A DNA stretch of 49,772 bases from JBCBWG01 sp039186015 (GTDB lineage: Bacteria; Pseudomonadota; Alphaproteobacteria; Rhizobiales; Hyphomicrobiaceae), in assembly GCA_039186015.1 (NCBI GenBank), contig JBCDAH010000015.1:1-49772 (forward strand), read 5' to 3'. A program made the translations under genes and the position numbers. A model generated the notes under the pieces. It saw nothing but the letters and a program-made list of their open reading frames with translations. It made no database searches and was not told the origin of the DNA. The number at the start of each line of letters is the position of its first letter. Within the stretch, counting starts at the first letter, position 1. Below are positions 32,970 to 41,608 of this stretch, one piece after another.

Positions 32970-33485
32970 GTGGTCATTGCTTCCAAGACACTCAATCGGT
33001 TTCTGCGGGACTCCCCGATTGCTCTTTCGCTCGCTTCGCCAGCGTTTGAGGACTTCCCGCTTGTCATGGTGAACGATGCATTCGTGCGCCTGACCGGCTA
33101 CGCGCGTGAAGATGCGCTTGGTCGGAATTGCCGTTTCCTGCAAGGCCCCAACTCAGAAGAAAGCGCAATCGCAGATCTGCGCCGGAACGTTGCCGAGGAG
33201 AACGAAACGCTCGTTGGGATTACAAACTACCGTCGCGACGGCACGCAGTTCCGCAACCTTGTTTTTGTATTCCCGATATTCGATCAACGCGGCAAGTTGC
33301 TGTACATGATGGGCTCCCAGTACGATGTGACTGCGCCGCGCCGCAGCGTATCGCCGAGTGAGTACGGCGAGATCCTGGATGAAGTTATCGGATTTAATCG
33401 CCCGCTAATGGCATCGCACGAGCAATTGCTCATCCGCCACGAACGTCCCTGCGTCGACGCCGTGCGCGCCATCCTGGATCCGTAG
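32970..33485 (+). CDS. short LOV-domain photoreceptor
   Basis: 171-residue protein holding one PAS/LOV domain (about 10-120) and a helical C-terminal tail. GRNCRFLQGPNSEESAIADLR is the canonical flavin-binding LOV motif with the photoactive cysteine, and NYRRDGTQFRNLVFVFPIFDQRGKLLYMMGSQYDVT the second half with the flavin-contacting Asn and Gln. No kinase or output domain is attached, as in short LOV proteins, which act by light-driven dimer change. GTG 32970 has AGGGA seven bases upstream. Blue-light control of an unknown partner is inferred. Confidence 0.92.
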   Translation: MVIASKTLNRFLRDSPIALSLASPAFEDFPLVMVNDAFVRLTGYAREDALGRNCRFLQGPNSEESAIADLRRNVAEENETLVGITNYRRDGTQFRNLVFVFPIFDQRGKLLYMMGSQYDVTAPRRSVSPSEYGEILDEVIGFNRPLMASHEQLLIRHERPCVDAVRAILDP

Positions 33486-33510
33486 GCGGTTCCGCCCAGG
33501 TGAACGTGCT

Positions 33511-35193
33511 CTAATTCGCGCCGTCCAAGAGCCGACGCGCAATGACGTGTGCTTGAATCTCCGCCGCTCCCTCGAAAATATTGAGAATCCGCGCATCGCA
33601 CAGGACGCGGCTAATCGGATACTCCAGCGCGAACCCGTTGCCGCCATGGACCTGCAGAGCATTGTCTGCAGCGGACCACGCGACTCGCGCAGCCAGCAAT
33701 TTGGCCATGCCCGCTTCAAGATCGCAGCGGCGGTCGAGATCCTTTTCTCGCGCGGCGAAGTATGTGATCTGGCGTGCCAACATCGTTTCAACCGCCATCA
33801 TCACGATTTTATTGCGTACGCGTGGGAATACATAGATCGACTGGCTGAACTGGCTGCGATCCAACGCATAGTCGAGCGCCAGATCCAACGCAGACTGCGC
33901 AACGCCGACGGCCCGAGCGGCCGTTTGAATTCGCGCCGCCTCGAACGTCGCCATCAGCTGTTTGAAGCCCTGACCTTCAACACCGCCGAGGAGCTGGCTT
34001 GCCGGCACTTCGAGGCCATCAAACGACAGGTCATATTCTTTCATGCCGCGATAGCCGAGGACCTCAATTTCACCGCCGGTCATGTTGGCCATAGGGAACG
34101 GATCTTCGTCACTGCCGCGAGGCTTTTCGACAAGGAACATCGAGAGGCCTTTGTAACCAGGCTCGCTCGGGTTCGTGCGCGCCAACACGGTCATTAGATC
34201 AGCGCGCACCGGGTGGGTGATCCACGTCTTTTGCCCGGTAATGCGATAGACATCACCGTGCCGCTCCGCACGCGTCTTGAGCGAGGCAAGGTCTGAACCC
34301 GTATTAGGCTCCGTGAACACAGCCGTCGGCAGAATCTCACCGGACGCAATCTTCGGCAGATACCGTTGCTTCTGCTCATCCGTTCCATTCGCCAGGATCA
34401 GCTCTCCGGCGATCTCAGACCGCGTACCTAACGACCCCACACCGATGTAGCCGCGCGACAGTTCCTCCGAGACAATACACATCGCCTCCTTGCCGAGGCC
34501 CATGCCGCCGACGTCCTCCGGCATCGAGACACCGAACACCCCAAGCTCGGCAAGCTCCGCGATCGTCTTGAGCGGAATGTACTGGTTCTCCAGATGCCAG
34601 CCGTGCGCATTTGGCAGGACCTCGGCCAGACTGAAGCGCCGCATTTCCTCCTGGATCGCCAGGTGGGTCTCGTCGAGACCGGGATCGCCCATGGACGTCG
34701 CGCCCCGCCGTGTAACCAGCGCCTCACCCAGTGCGTGGCGTGTGCGTTCCGCGGTCCCGCATGCAATGAACCGGAGGCTTGCATCCTCAAACGCCCGGGC
34801 GGCCTCGGTTGAAATGCCAAGCTCTCGTAAGCGAACGGTCTCGCCCTGGCTCATCGGGATGCCGCCGCAAATCTGCGCGGCGTATTCGCCAAAGCCAGCG
34901 ATGAGAAGCTGCCGCTCAAACGTATCGAGCCGCCCCTCATCGGCGAGGCGTTGCGCCCAGCCGGCCAACTGGCGCAAGGCTTCAATATACGTCGCGAGCC
35001 AGGCCAGGCCGTGCGCACTGTGCTGGATCTTGTTCAGGTCGCCGGCAACGGCCTCGCGCTCGCGCGTTGTTGCGATCTTTGCCGCCTGAAGAAGGCGTTC
35101 CCCAGCTGCAATGACATCTTGTGCTTCCGCAATCAGATCAGCATTTGCGAGTGCGGAGAGCTCAACTTCAGTGGCCCGCGCTGCCAGTGACAT
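33511..35193 (-). CDS. mcd: (2S)-methylsuccinyl-CoA dehydrogenase
   Basis: 560-residue FAD enzyme of the ethylmalonyl-CoA pathway, oxidising (2S)-methylsuccinyl-CoA to mesaconyl-CoA. The acyl-CoA dehydrogenase part (about 180-560) has AVFTEPNTGSDLASLKTRAER, QKTWITHPVRADLMTVLART, VHGGNGFALEYPISRVLCDARILNIFEGAAEIQ. An extra N-terminal helical region of about 150 residues, unusual for ordinary acyl-CoA dehydrogenases, is characteristic of Mcd. The ccr and ecm genes nearby support this. ATG 35193 is preferred over a longer start. Confidence 0.9.
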   Translation of the reverse strand: MSLAARATEVELSALANADLIAEAQDVIAAGERLLQAAKIATTREREAVAGDLNKIQHSAHGLAWLATYIEALRQLAGWAQRLADEGRLDTFERQLLIAGFGEYAAQICGGIPMSQGETVRLRELGISTEAARAFEDASLRFIACGTAERTRHALGEALVTRRGATSMGDPGLDETHLAIQEEMRRFSLAEVLPNAHGWHLENQYIPLKTIAELAELGVFGVSMPEDVGGMGLGKEAMCIVSEELSRGYIGVGSLGTRSEIAGELILANGTDEQKQRYLPKIASGEILPTAVFTEPNTGSDLASLKTRAERHGDVYRITGQKTWITHPVRADLMTVLARTNPSEPGYKGLSMFLVEKPRGSDEDPFPMANMTGGEIEVLGYRGMKEYDLSFDGLEVPASQLLGGVEGQGFKQLMATFEAARIQTAARAVGVAQSALDLALDYALDRSQFSQSIYVFPRVRNKIVMMAVETMLARQITYFAAREKDLDRRCDLEAGMAKLLAARVAWSAADNALQVHGGNGFALEYPISRVLCDARILNIFEGAAEIQAHVIARRLLDGAN

Positions 35194-35283
35194 AACGATA
35201 TCGGCTCCCGCCTTATGGACAATTTGCTGCGTCGCAGCATAGCGCCCTGCCGGTTCTACGCGCAAGGCGCAGCGGGACTGTCC

Positions 35284-36876
35284 CTACGATCGTCGGGGAC
35301 GACCGCGATCCTCTTTGTTGGTTGCTGGATCGCTGCGACGCGGGTGAGACGGTGCGGCAGCGCCGAATGTCGCGCCCCGTGCCACGATCTGGACCAACGC
35401 CTCCTCGGGATGATCAAGCGCGCTTGGCGGTGGCGGTGTGTCCGGGCGCATGCTCCTGCGCTTCAGATTGCGAAGTCTGCGGGCAAGTTCGCGAGGCGAC
35501 GCGACATCGCCCTCCGAATCCGGCTCCGCGCTTGGACGCCGGATCGACACATCAGCGACAGCTGGTGGTTCGCGCTCCTCGGCCATGTCGTCGGAACGTC
35601 TGGCCGCAAACCGAGGCCGTCCCGTGCGTGATCCAGGCGCATCATCAGTCGCGATGACCTTCGGGTTTGGATGACGGCCGAGCGCCGAACGAATGATGAC
35701 GTCGGCTTCTTCAACGCTGTCTTCAGAGACATCGAATGCGTCGTCATCAAGCGCCGCGCCTTGCGATCCGCGTTTGGTATCGCGTCTGGCCGATACGCGC
35801 ATGGGCAACGCAGTTTGGCCTGCGCCCTCCTGACGGACATGATCAGCTGCATTGGGGGCGGTCGCGTTAGGGTCACTCGCACCAGGCTCGACAATCGCGT
35901 CGACGTTGGCCATCCGGATGCGCGAAGCCAAGCTATCGCCACGCCGGAGCCCAACCATCGCGCCAGCCCGCTCTCCTCCGGCTTCCGGCAACGGGTCGAA
36001 CGCAGGCTCGTCTGCAATTCCGCTTTCCGGTGCAGAGCCGTCTAAACCGGTATCCAGTTGGAGATTGGCAAGGCGCAGGCGAGGCAGCCACGGCAAACGC
36101 GTCCGCGGTGGCGGAACCAGGGCACCAACCGCGCCATTCGCGCGCAACCGCTTGTAGGCCGTCTCTCCTCCGCGAACGAGAATTGCCGCCTGCTCAATCC
36201 AGCACGCCTTTGAGATGTGAGCGGCTGCGCCCAATCGCGCGCCGACTCTGCGCACATCTTCAGTGGTCCAGCCGGCGATGTCGGCTACAGACGAAACACC
36301 GCACGCACCAAGGCGCCGCTTCACCTCCGGTGTGATGCCGCGAATATCAAGCAAATCGGGGTGATCCGGCATTCGGACGGCTTCAAGCCGCGAGCGAAGA
36401 GATTGCCCGCCGCGCTCTTGAGCTGCAGGCGATGCAGGTTCTGATCGGCTCGCTGCCGCGGACGTTTCCGATTTGGCCGCGCCCTGGCCAATGTGCGGCC
36501 GTGAGGTGTTATCGTTTGCCGGTCCCGACGCAGATGACGCGGTCGGCGAACGCTCTCCGGCCACTGGCGACGCTGCGCTTGAGCGCTTCCGAACCGTGAC
36601 GCGGGTACGAAACACCGCCAAATCCTGAGACTGTGGGATCAGCGCGTCATCGCGTGACGCCTCGTCACTGCCGGGTCGCACTTCGTTGGAGGCTTCCAAA
36701 GCCCGAATTGCCTCAGACAAATGTCGCCAAGCTCGAAAGTCCGCGGTGCGTCGCAAAGTCGACGACGGCTGACCTGTCTGAACAAACTGAGGCCAGTCCG
36801 CGTGCTGGGTGAGGCGCGCGCTCAGGCGTTGTTGTAGCAACCGAACGGAGCCCACGTCGTCGTCGTGAGGTCTCAT
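35284..36876 (-). CDS. helix-hairpin-helix protein with disordered flanks
   Basis: 530 residues, mostly low-complexity and probably disordered, with one folded part near residues 172-235: LLDIRGITPEVKRRLGACGVSSVADIAGWTTEDVRRVGARLGAAAHISKACWIEQAAIL. This is the HhH_5-type domain seen at the ends of alphaproteobacterial L21 and of NADH dehydrogenase NuoE fusions. Residues 14-62 may form a second helical segment (QRLSARLTQHADWPQF, FRAWRHLSEAIRALEAS). The C-terminus is very basic. AGAGGG precedes ATG 36876. Nucleic-acid binding is likely; the role is unknown. It lies upstream of mcd. Confidence 0.75.
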   Translation of the reverse strand: MRPHDDDVGSVRLLQQRLSARLTQHADWPQFVQTGQPSSTLRRTADFRAWRHLSEAIRALEASNEVRPGSDEASRDDALIPQSQDLAVFRTRVTVRKRSSAASPVAGERSPTASSASGPANDNTSRPHIGQGAAKSETSAAASRSEPASPAAQERGGQSLRSRLEAVRMPDHPDLLDIRGITPEVKRRLGACGVSSVADIAGWTTEDVRRVGARLGAAAHISKACWIEQAAILVRGGETAYKRLRANGAVGALVPPPRTRLPWLPRLRLANLQLDTGLDGSAPESGIADEPAFDPLPEAGGERAGAMVGLRRGDSLASRIRMANVDAIVEPGASDPNATAPNAADHVRQEGAGQTALPMRVSARRDTKRGSQGAALDDDAFDVSEDSVEEADVIIRSALGRHPNPKVIATDDAPGSRTGRPRFAARRSDDMAEEREPPAVADVSIRRPSAEPDSEGDVASPRELARRLRNLKRRSMRPDTPPPPSALDHPEEALVQIVARGATFGAAAPSHPRRSDPATNKEDRGRPRRS

Positions 36877-37155
36877 GTCGCCCTCTGGCTCATCTGTGAG
36901 TTATCACGCTTAGGTACAAATACCTGATATCGGGACGATAAATCGCAAATTCGTTAACGTCGAGAAGGTTACTGCCATAATTTTGCCACCAAGAAGCAAC
37001 GGCAGAACACTGCTTCAGCTTGATTGCATGGCGCAGGACGGTCACATAGGTGTCGCAAAGTGGAACACCTTCACGGGTTAACGGTTGCAGATCCGAGTTG
37101 ATCGGAGAGTGAGTGCGCGCCTGAGGCGTGAACGGACGAAAACTGGAAGCGGGAT
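36877..37155. other. divergent intergenic region, no gene supported
   Basis: A stretch of about 279 bases between the HhH gene and the BrkB/YihY gene, more A+T-rich than its surroundings near 36900-37030. Promoters for both divergent genes should lie here. An open frame on the minus strand ends in a Tyr-rich peptide but has no ribosome binding site. Confidence 0.45.
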
Positions 37156-38163
37156 GTGCCGTTGACTGAGAAGCGGCCGATTTCATTGATGATGGACGAT
37201 CAAGGCCCCAACGGCCAACGGGACAGTTTCCAAGCCGACGCTGAGCCAAGTGGCGGCACGACGGCGGCCGGCGTTTTCGCCTCCGCTTATGAGTCAGCCT
37301 ATGAAACAGCGCGACCGCAGACTCTGCTTTCCGCGCTCTATCGAACCTACGAGCACTCCGGTTTCACCATGGCTGGTGCCGTTGCGTTTTCGTTTGTACT
37401 CGCATTATTCCCTTTCTGCATATTCGTCGGTGCGCTAGCCGGTGTGTTTGGCGGCCATGACCTTGCCGAGCAGGCGATTACGCGCCTGTTTGAGATCCTT
37501 CCGGCGCAGGTCGCAGAGACGTTGGCACCGCAAATCAACGCCGTGATCGGACAAACCCGTGTCGACCTGATTACGATTGGTGGTGCGATTGCGCTGTTCT
37601 TCGCCACCAACGGCATCGAAACGCTAAGAAACGCACTCAATCAGGCCTATCGCGAGCAAGAAACGCGTCCTTACCCGCTCTGTCTGCTGATCTCGGCAAC
37701 ATACGTGATCGTGAACGCCGTCGGTAGTCTGATGATCACCTGGTTGACGGTTGTTGCGCCGACGATTGCGAGCGAGTTCGAGCCGGAGTGGCTCAAGCCG
37801 ATCCATCAGACAGGTTGGTGGGACGCGCTTGTTCGCTACGGCGTGGCGGGTGCCGTGATCGCACTGTTGCTGTTGACTGCGCATAAGTGGCTGGCGGCAG
37901 GGAGACGCCGGCTTGACCAGATTCTGCCGGGTGTCGTGGTTTCCGTCGTGCTCTGGCTGACGACCGCGGCGCTGTATTCGTACTATCTGAGTTTCGCGGA
38001 CTATACTCGGTTCTATGCAGGACTTTCCCAGGTCATGGTCGCCTTGATCTTCTTCCAGGTGACGGCGGTCATCATCATTCTCGGCGCTGAAATCAATCGC
38101 GGCCTGATGGAACTCAAGAAGTACGGCTACATCAAAAAACGGGAGCGCGATCTGCCCGCGTGA
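37156..38163 (+). CDS. YihY/BrkB family membrane protein
   Basis: 335-residue inner-membrane protein of the BrkB/YihY (formerly ribonuclease BN) family, with about six helices. ALYRTYEHSGFTMAGAVAFSFVLALFPFCIFVGALAG, TNGIETLRNALNQAYREQETRP and ILPGVVVSVVLWLTTAALYSYYLSFADYTRFYAGLSQVMVALIFFQVTAVIIILGAEINRGL are the family segments. The function is unsettled; a transport role is often suggested. GTG 37156 is used as start, with in-frame ATGs at 37189/37192 as alternatives. Confidence 0.9.
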   Translation: MPLTEKRPISLMMDDQGPNGQRDSFQADAEPSGGTTAAGVFASAYESAYETARPQTLLSALYRTYEHSGFTMAGAVAFSFVLALFPFCIFVGALAGVFGGHDLAEQAITRLFEILPAQVAETLAPQINAVIGQTRVDLITIGGAIALFFATNGIETLRNALNQAYREQETRPYPLCLLISATYVIVNAVGSLMITWLTVVAPTIASEFEPEWLKPIHQTGWWDALVRYGVAGAVIALLLLTAHKWLAAGRRRLDQILPGVVVSVVLWLTTAALYSYYLSFADYTRFYAGLSQVMVALIFFQVTAVIIILGAEINRGLMELKKYGYIKKRERDLPA

Positions 38164-38227
38164 CGTGATCTGTGCGCGTGACCTGGTGGGCCGGATTGCG
38201 CGGAGCGCGTCGGCGACCAAGGGCCTG

Positions 38228-38797
38228 TCAGCGCGTCAGGATGGTATCCCAACGCTCCAGTTCGACATCCCAAACGGCATGAATGCGATCGCTGGTGAAA
38301 ACTTCGTGAAAGCTGTCGGACGCCCGATCAACGCGTTCGGCCTGCGTGCGTATGATGTGGGTCCACGCCGGGTCCGTGACTGACCACAGTCTTCGCGGGC
38401 GATAGCTTTTCCCGACGAAGTGCCACCAGGCTGCCAACTGCTCGACATACACGTCAAAGGAGTCCGCCGGGCCACCGGAGAACACACCCTGGCGATCGAG
38501 TTCGTAGGCGTAAGACGGGTGCACATCTGCGCAACACACTGTCTCCGTCGCCTGACCTTGATCGATGACGGCACATCTGCCTTCCATGATCCAATGACTG
38601 CGAATGTGGACGATGCCCCAGACGGCGCGATCGAGAGCAATTGGCTGAACGTAGCCAGCGTAGCGCTCGTGAAACGCAATCCAGGCGGGGCATGGATCGA
38701 CACCTTCGTCAATCAGGGCGCGTTCCACCTGAGCGGTGGAAACCGGCGTGATGCGATCGAGCGACGCGATATAGGTATCGGCTGCGGAACTCAACAC
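38228..38797 (-). CDS. unrecognised protein, faintly SMI1/KNR4-like
   Basis: 189 residues, cytosolic, aromatic-rich. The start IDEGVDPCPAWIAFHERYAGYVQPI has the W--F---Y-GY pattern reminiscent of SUKH (SMI1/KNR4) immunity-type domains, but I cannot confirm this. CCADVHPSYAYELDRQGVFSGGPADSFDVYVEQLAAWWHFVG is the best-ordered part. GTG 38797 with GGGG just upstream is the start; ATG 38560s would truncate the fold. Convergent with the BrkB/YihY gene. Confidence 0.65.
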   Translation of the reverse strand: MLSSAADTYIASLDRITPVSTAQVERALIDEGVDPCPAWIAFHERYAGYVQPIALDRAVWGIVHIRSHWIMEGRCAVIDQGQATETVCCADVHPSYAYELDRQGVFSGGPADSFDVYVEQLAAWWHFVGKSYRPRRLWSVTDPAWTHIIRTQAERVDRASDSFHEVFTSDRIHAVWDVELERWDTILTR

Positions 38798-38855
38798 GAT
38801 ACGCCCCTGGTTTGAGATCCATTGCGACTTCGAACTCTGCGAGAGGAGTTAAGAC

Positions 38856-39389
38856 ATGGTCGAAGAAGCCATTTCATTGCCGGCAATCGAAACAAACTTG
38901 ACGCCACGCCCGCTCGATCCGGGCGTGCGCATCGGGCATGTTCACTTAAAGGTCGCCGACCTCGATCGTGCGCTGGCATTCTATTGCGGTGTCCTCGGTT
39001 TCGAACTCAAACAACGCTATGGCGACTCCGCGGCATTCATTGCAGCCGGTGGATACCATCATCACATCGGGCTCAATACATGGCGTAGCAAGGCCGGCCC
39101 CAGGCCCCCGGAAAACGCGACAGGGTTGTTTCACGCGGCCATTCTCTATCCATCCCGCGTCGCGCTCGCAGATGCTTTAAAACGTCTGACAGACGCCGGA
39201 GTAGAACTCGACGGTGCCAGCGACCACGGCGTCAGCGAAGCGCTCTATCTGAGTGACCCTGATGGCAACGGACTGGAACTCTACCGAGATCGATCGCCAG
39301 ACGACTGGCCGCGCAATGAGCGCGGTGAGTTATCCATGCACACCCACCGCCTCGACGTTGATGCGCTCTTGGCCGAGGCTGGCCAGTAG
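38856..39389 (+). CDS. VOC family dioxygenase-like protein
   Basis: 177-residue vicinal-oxygen-chelate protein. VRIGHVHLKVADLDRALAFYCGVLGFEL carries the first metal His, the middle GYHHHIGLNTW the second, and LYLSDPDGNGLELYRDRSPDDW the metal Glu. The layout matches CatE/YfiE-like extradiol dioxygenases more than glyoxalase I, but only one of the two expected domains is here. GAGGAG lies seven bases before ATG 38856. It is convergent with ccr; a link with that pathway is not shown. Confidence 0.87.
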   Translation: MVEEAISLPAIETNLTPRPLDPGVRIGHVHLKVADLDRALAFYCGVLGFELKQRYGDSAAFIAAGGYHHHIGLNTWRSKAGPRPPENATGLFHAAILYPSRVALADALKRLTDAGVELDGASDHGVSEALYLSDPDGNGLELYRDRSPDDWPRNERGELSMHTHRLDVDALLAEAGQ

Positions 39390-39450
39390 CGCATGGTTCG
39401 GCGCGGACACACCGCAGTGTTGTTCGTCAAGGCGCGCGCCAGCACGTCAC

Positions 39451-40767
39451 TCACCCGAAGCGCGCCTGGCTCACTTCCCGAACGTCCTCAATCGTGCGCA
39501 GGCCGGTCTGCGGTGACGAGACGAGAACGGCCATGTTGCCCGGCTTGTGTTCGTTGTTCATCATGCGCATGTGGGCCTTCGGGATCTGGCTCCACGGGAA
39601 GACTTCCGACATGCAGGGGTCGATGCGCCTGTCGATGACGAGCTTGTTCGCCTGACTGGCCTGCATCAGATTCGCGAAGTGTGAGCCTTGAACGCGTTTC
39701 TGATGCATCCAGAGATATCGCGCATCCATTGTGAGGTTGAATCCGGTCGTGCCGGCGCAAATGACGACCATGCCCCCGCGCTGGCATACGAACGTCGAAA
39801 CAGGAAATGTCGCCTCACCGGGATGCTCGAATACGATGTCGACATTCACACCCTTGCCCGTGATGTCCCAGATCGCTTTGCCGAACTTGCGCACCTCGCC
39901 GAACCAGTTCTTGTACTCGTCACTTCCGACCTTCGGTAACGGTCCCCAGCAATTGAAGTCGCGTCGGTTCAGCACGCCCTTCGCGCCAAGGCTCTGGACG
40001 AAGTCAATCTTGTCGGGTTCGGAAACAACGCCAATTGCGTTTGCGCCGGCGGTGGCACAGAGTTGGACCGCAAACGAACCAAGCCCTCCGGACGCCCCCC
40101 ACACGAGCACATTCTGAGCCGGCTTGAGGATGTGGGGGCGATGGCCAAACAACATGCGGTATGCCGTTGCCAACGTGAGTGTGTAACAGGCCGCTTCTTC
40201 CCACGTCAGGTGACGCGGCCGTTCCATCAGCTGGCGATCTTGCACGCGACAGAACTGAGAAAACGACCCGTCCGGCGTTTCGTAGCCCCAAATCCGCTGT
40301 GAGGTCGAGAACATCGGATCACCACCGTTGCACTCTTCATCATCGCCGTCGTCTTGATTGCAGTGAATGACGACTTCGTCGCCCACCTTCCAGCGTTTGA
40401 CCTTGGACCCAACCGCCCAAACGATACCGGACGCATCCGACCCGGCGACGTGATACGGCTGTTTGTGTACGTCACGAATGGGAGAGATCGGTTCTCCCAA
40501 CGACGCCCATACGCCGTTGTAGTTCACGCCGGCCGCCATCACGAGCACCAGCACATCGTGACTGTCGAGATCCCAAGTCGGCACAACCTCGACCTGCATG
40601 GCCGTATCCGGATTGCCGTGCCGTTCCTCCCGGATCGTCCAAGCATACATTTGCCGCGGAACATGCCCCAGAGGCGGGATTTCGCCAATCTCGTAAAGGT
40701 CTTTAACGGGGGCTCCGTCTGCTGTTTGGGCGCCCTCAGCGTGCGTTGTGGTCGCTACATCAGCCAT
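39451..40767 (-). CDS. ccr: crotonyl-CoA carboxylase/reductase
   Basis: 438-residue NADPH-dependent reductive carboxylase turning crotonyl-CoA and CO2 into ethylmalonyl-CoA, the key step of the ethylmalonyl-CoA pathway. The MDR fold is clear: VLVMAAGVNYNGVWASLGEPISPIRDVHKQPYHVAGSDASGIV, EEAACYTLTLATAYRMLFGHRP, VLVWGASGGLGSFAVQLCATAGANAIGVV. Asn of NYNG, Glu of EEAACY and His of LWMHQKRVQGSH match the CO2-binding residues described for Ccr. ATG 40767 is chosen over ATG 40776 because AAGGA then has sensible spacing. Confidence 0.96.
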   Translation of the reverse strand: MADVATTTHAEGAQTADGAPVKDLYEIGEIPPLGHVPRQMYAWTIREERHGNPDTAMQVEVVPTWDLDSHDVLVLVMAAGVNYNGVWASLGEPISPIRDVHKQPYHVAGSDASGIVWAVGSKVKRWKVGDEVVIHCNQDDGDDEECNGGDPMFSTSQRIWGYETPDGSFSQFCRVQDRQLMERPRHLTWEEAACYTLTLATAYRMLFGHRPHILKPAQNVLVWGASGGLGSFAVQLCATAGANAIGVVSEPDKIDFVQSLGAKGVLNRRDFNCWGPLPKVGSDEYKNWFGEVRKFGKAIWDITGKGVNVDIVFEHPGEATFPVSTFVCQRGGMVVICAGTTGFNLTMDARYLWMHQKRVQGSHFANLMQASQANKLVIDRRIDPCMSEVFPWSQIPKAHMRMMNNEHKPGNMAVLVSSPQTGLRTIEDVREVSQARFG

Positions 40768-41202
40768 GACTGCCATCCTTTTAGCTCACTTGCCTAGTCC
40801 CAAGGCTTCGGCCTGTTCACGCAGATTGGCCCGAGTGCAAAATCGCGAACCGGCCAAATACGGGCAATTCACGCAAATTCATGCGACGGATATGAGTCTC
40901 TGCCGCGTCTCATTCGGGTATTCAGCACGGGCACATGTTGCGTTGCAACATTGCATAACCTGCAATCTGTGCGCTGGAACAGCCCGACAAAGGCAGCAGA
41001 GTGCGCCAACAAGCGATAACTCTAGTTGGCGTGCGGCGGTTGCGGCTGCCGCAATTAGGGAATTATCAACGCAATTTCTACAGAATACGTGCGATTATGC
41101 CGTGTCTGTTGTGTTTCGGGGCGCACTGGGAACTCGGACGCAACTGCAATTCGCACGGCGTGTCGCAGTTTTGGTCGACGCAAGCATCCACGGGCGTGTA
41201 CT
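40768..41202. promoter_or_regulatory. regulatory region upstream of ccr with two palindromes
   Basis: About 435 bases without a gene. ATGTTGC-GTT-GCAACAT (40935-40951) and TTGCGGC-T-GCCGCAA (41040-41054) are perfect palindromes. The first is followed by further TTGCA/TGCAA motifs (40951-40966), reminiscent of TTTGCAAA sites of ScfR/RamB-type acyl-CoA-metabolism regulators. The segment presumably carries the ccr promoter (minus) and that of the membrane protein (plus). Confidence 0.5.
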
Positions 41203-41514
41203 ATGGTTGAAGAGTACTATTTCCGCCTTATTGCGACGAGCACCATCGCACTGGTTCTGGTTGGGATCATTGCCAGCCTTGCGACCTATCGGGTGAAAGA
41301 CTACCTCCCGTCGACCATCTACGTTGTGATCAGCTGGCTGACGTTTTTCCTCGCCGGGTTGATCGGCCATAACGTCCTGCAAGACAACGGTGTTGTATTG
41401 ATCGGTGATCGTGCGACCGACATTGTGTTCGGCGCAGCTGTTGGCATGGCGGCCGCATTCCTCGCGGCGCTAATGATCTACAAGATCCACCTGCTTATCA
41501 GCGATCGCACCTAA
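41203..41514 (+). CDS. small three-helix membrane protein between ccr and ecm
   Basis: 103 residues with three predicted transmembrane helices: LIATSTIALVLVGIIASLA, TIYVVISWLTFFLAGLIG and DIVFGAAVGMAAAFLAALMIY. The connecting loop VLQDNGVVLIGDRA is polar. No family recognised. ATG 41203 is a guess, as no clear ribosome binding site precedes it. It sits 94 bp upstream of ecm on the same strand and could share its transcript. Confidence 0.65.
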   Translation: MVEEYYFRLIATSTIALVLVGIIASLATYRVKDYLPSTIYVVISWLTFFLAGLIGHNVLQDNGVVLIGDRATDIVFGAAVGMAAAFLAALMIYKIHLLISDRT

Positions 41515-41608
41515 GGCGACGCGCGCACGTTATTGGATAATCCGCTTTCCGGATCGGCCCATCTTCGGCTAGCGTGCGAATAATGCTGCAGATGCGAAGA
41601 GCGTAGAT

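Noticed and set aside
36890..37249. Minus-strand open frame between the HhH and BrkB/YihY genes
   Set aside because: Its first part overlaps the BrkB/YihY gene, and there is no ribosome binding site; the Tyr-rich end is not enough to support a gene.
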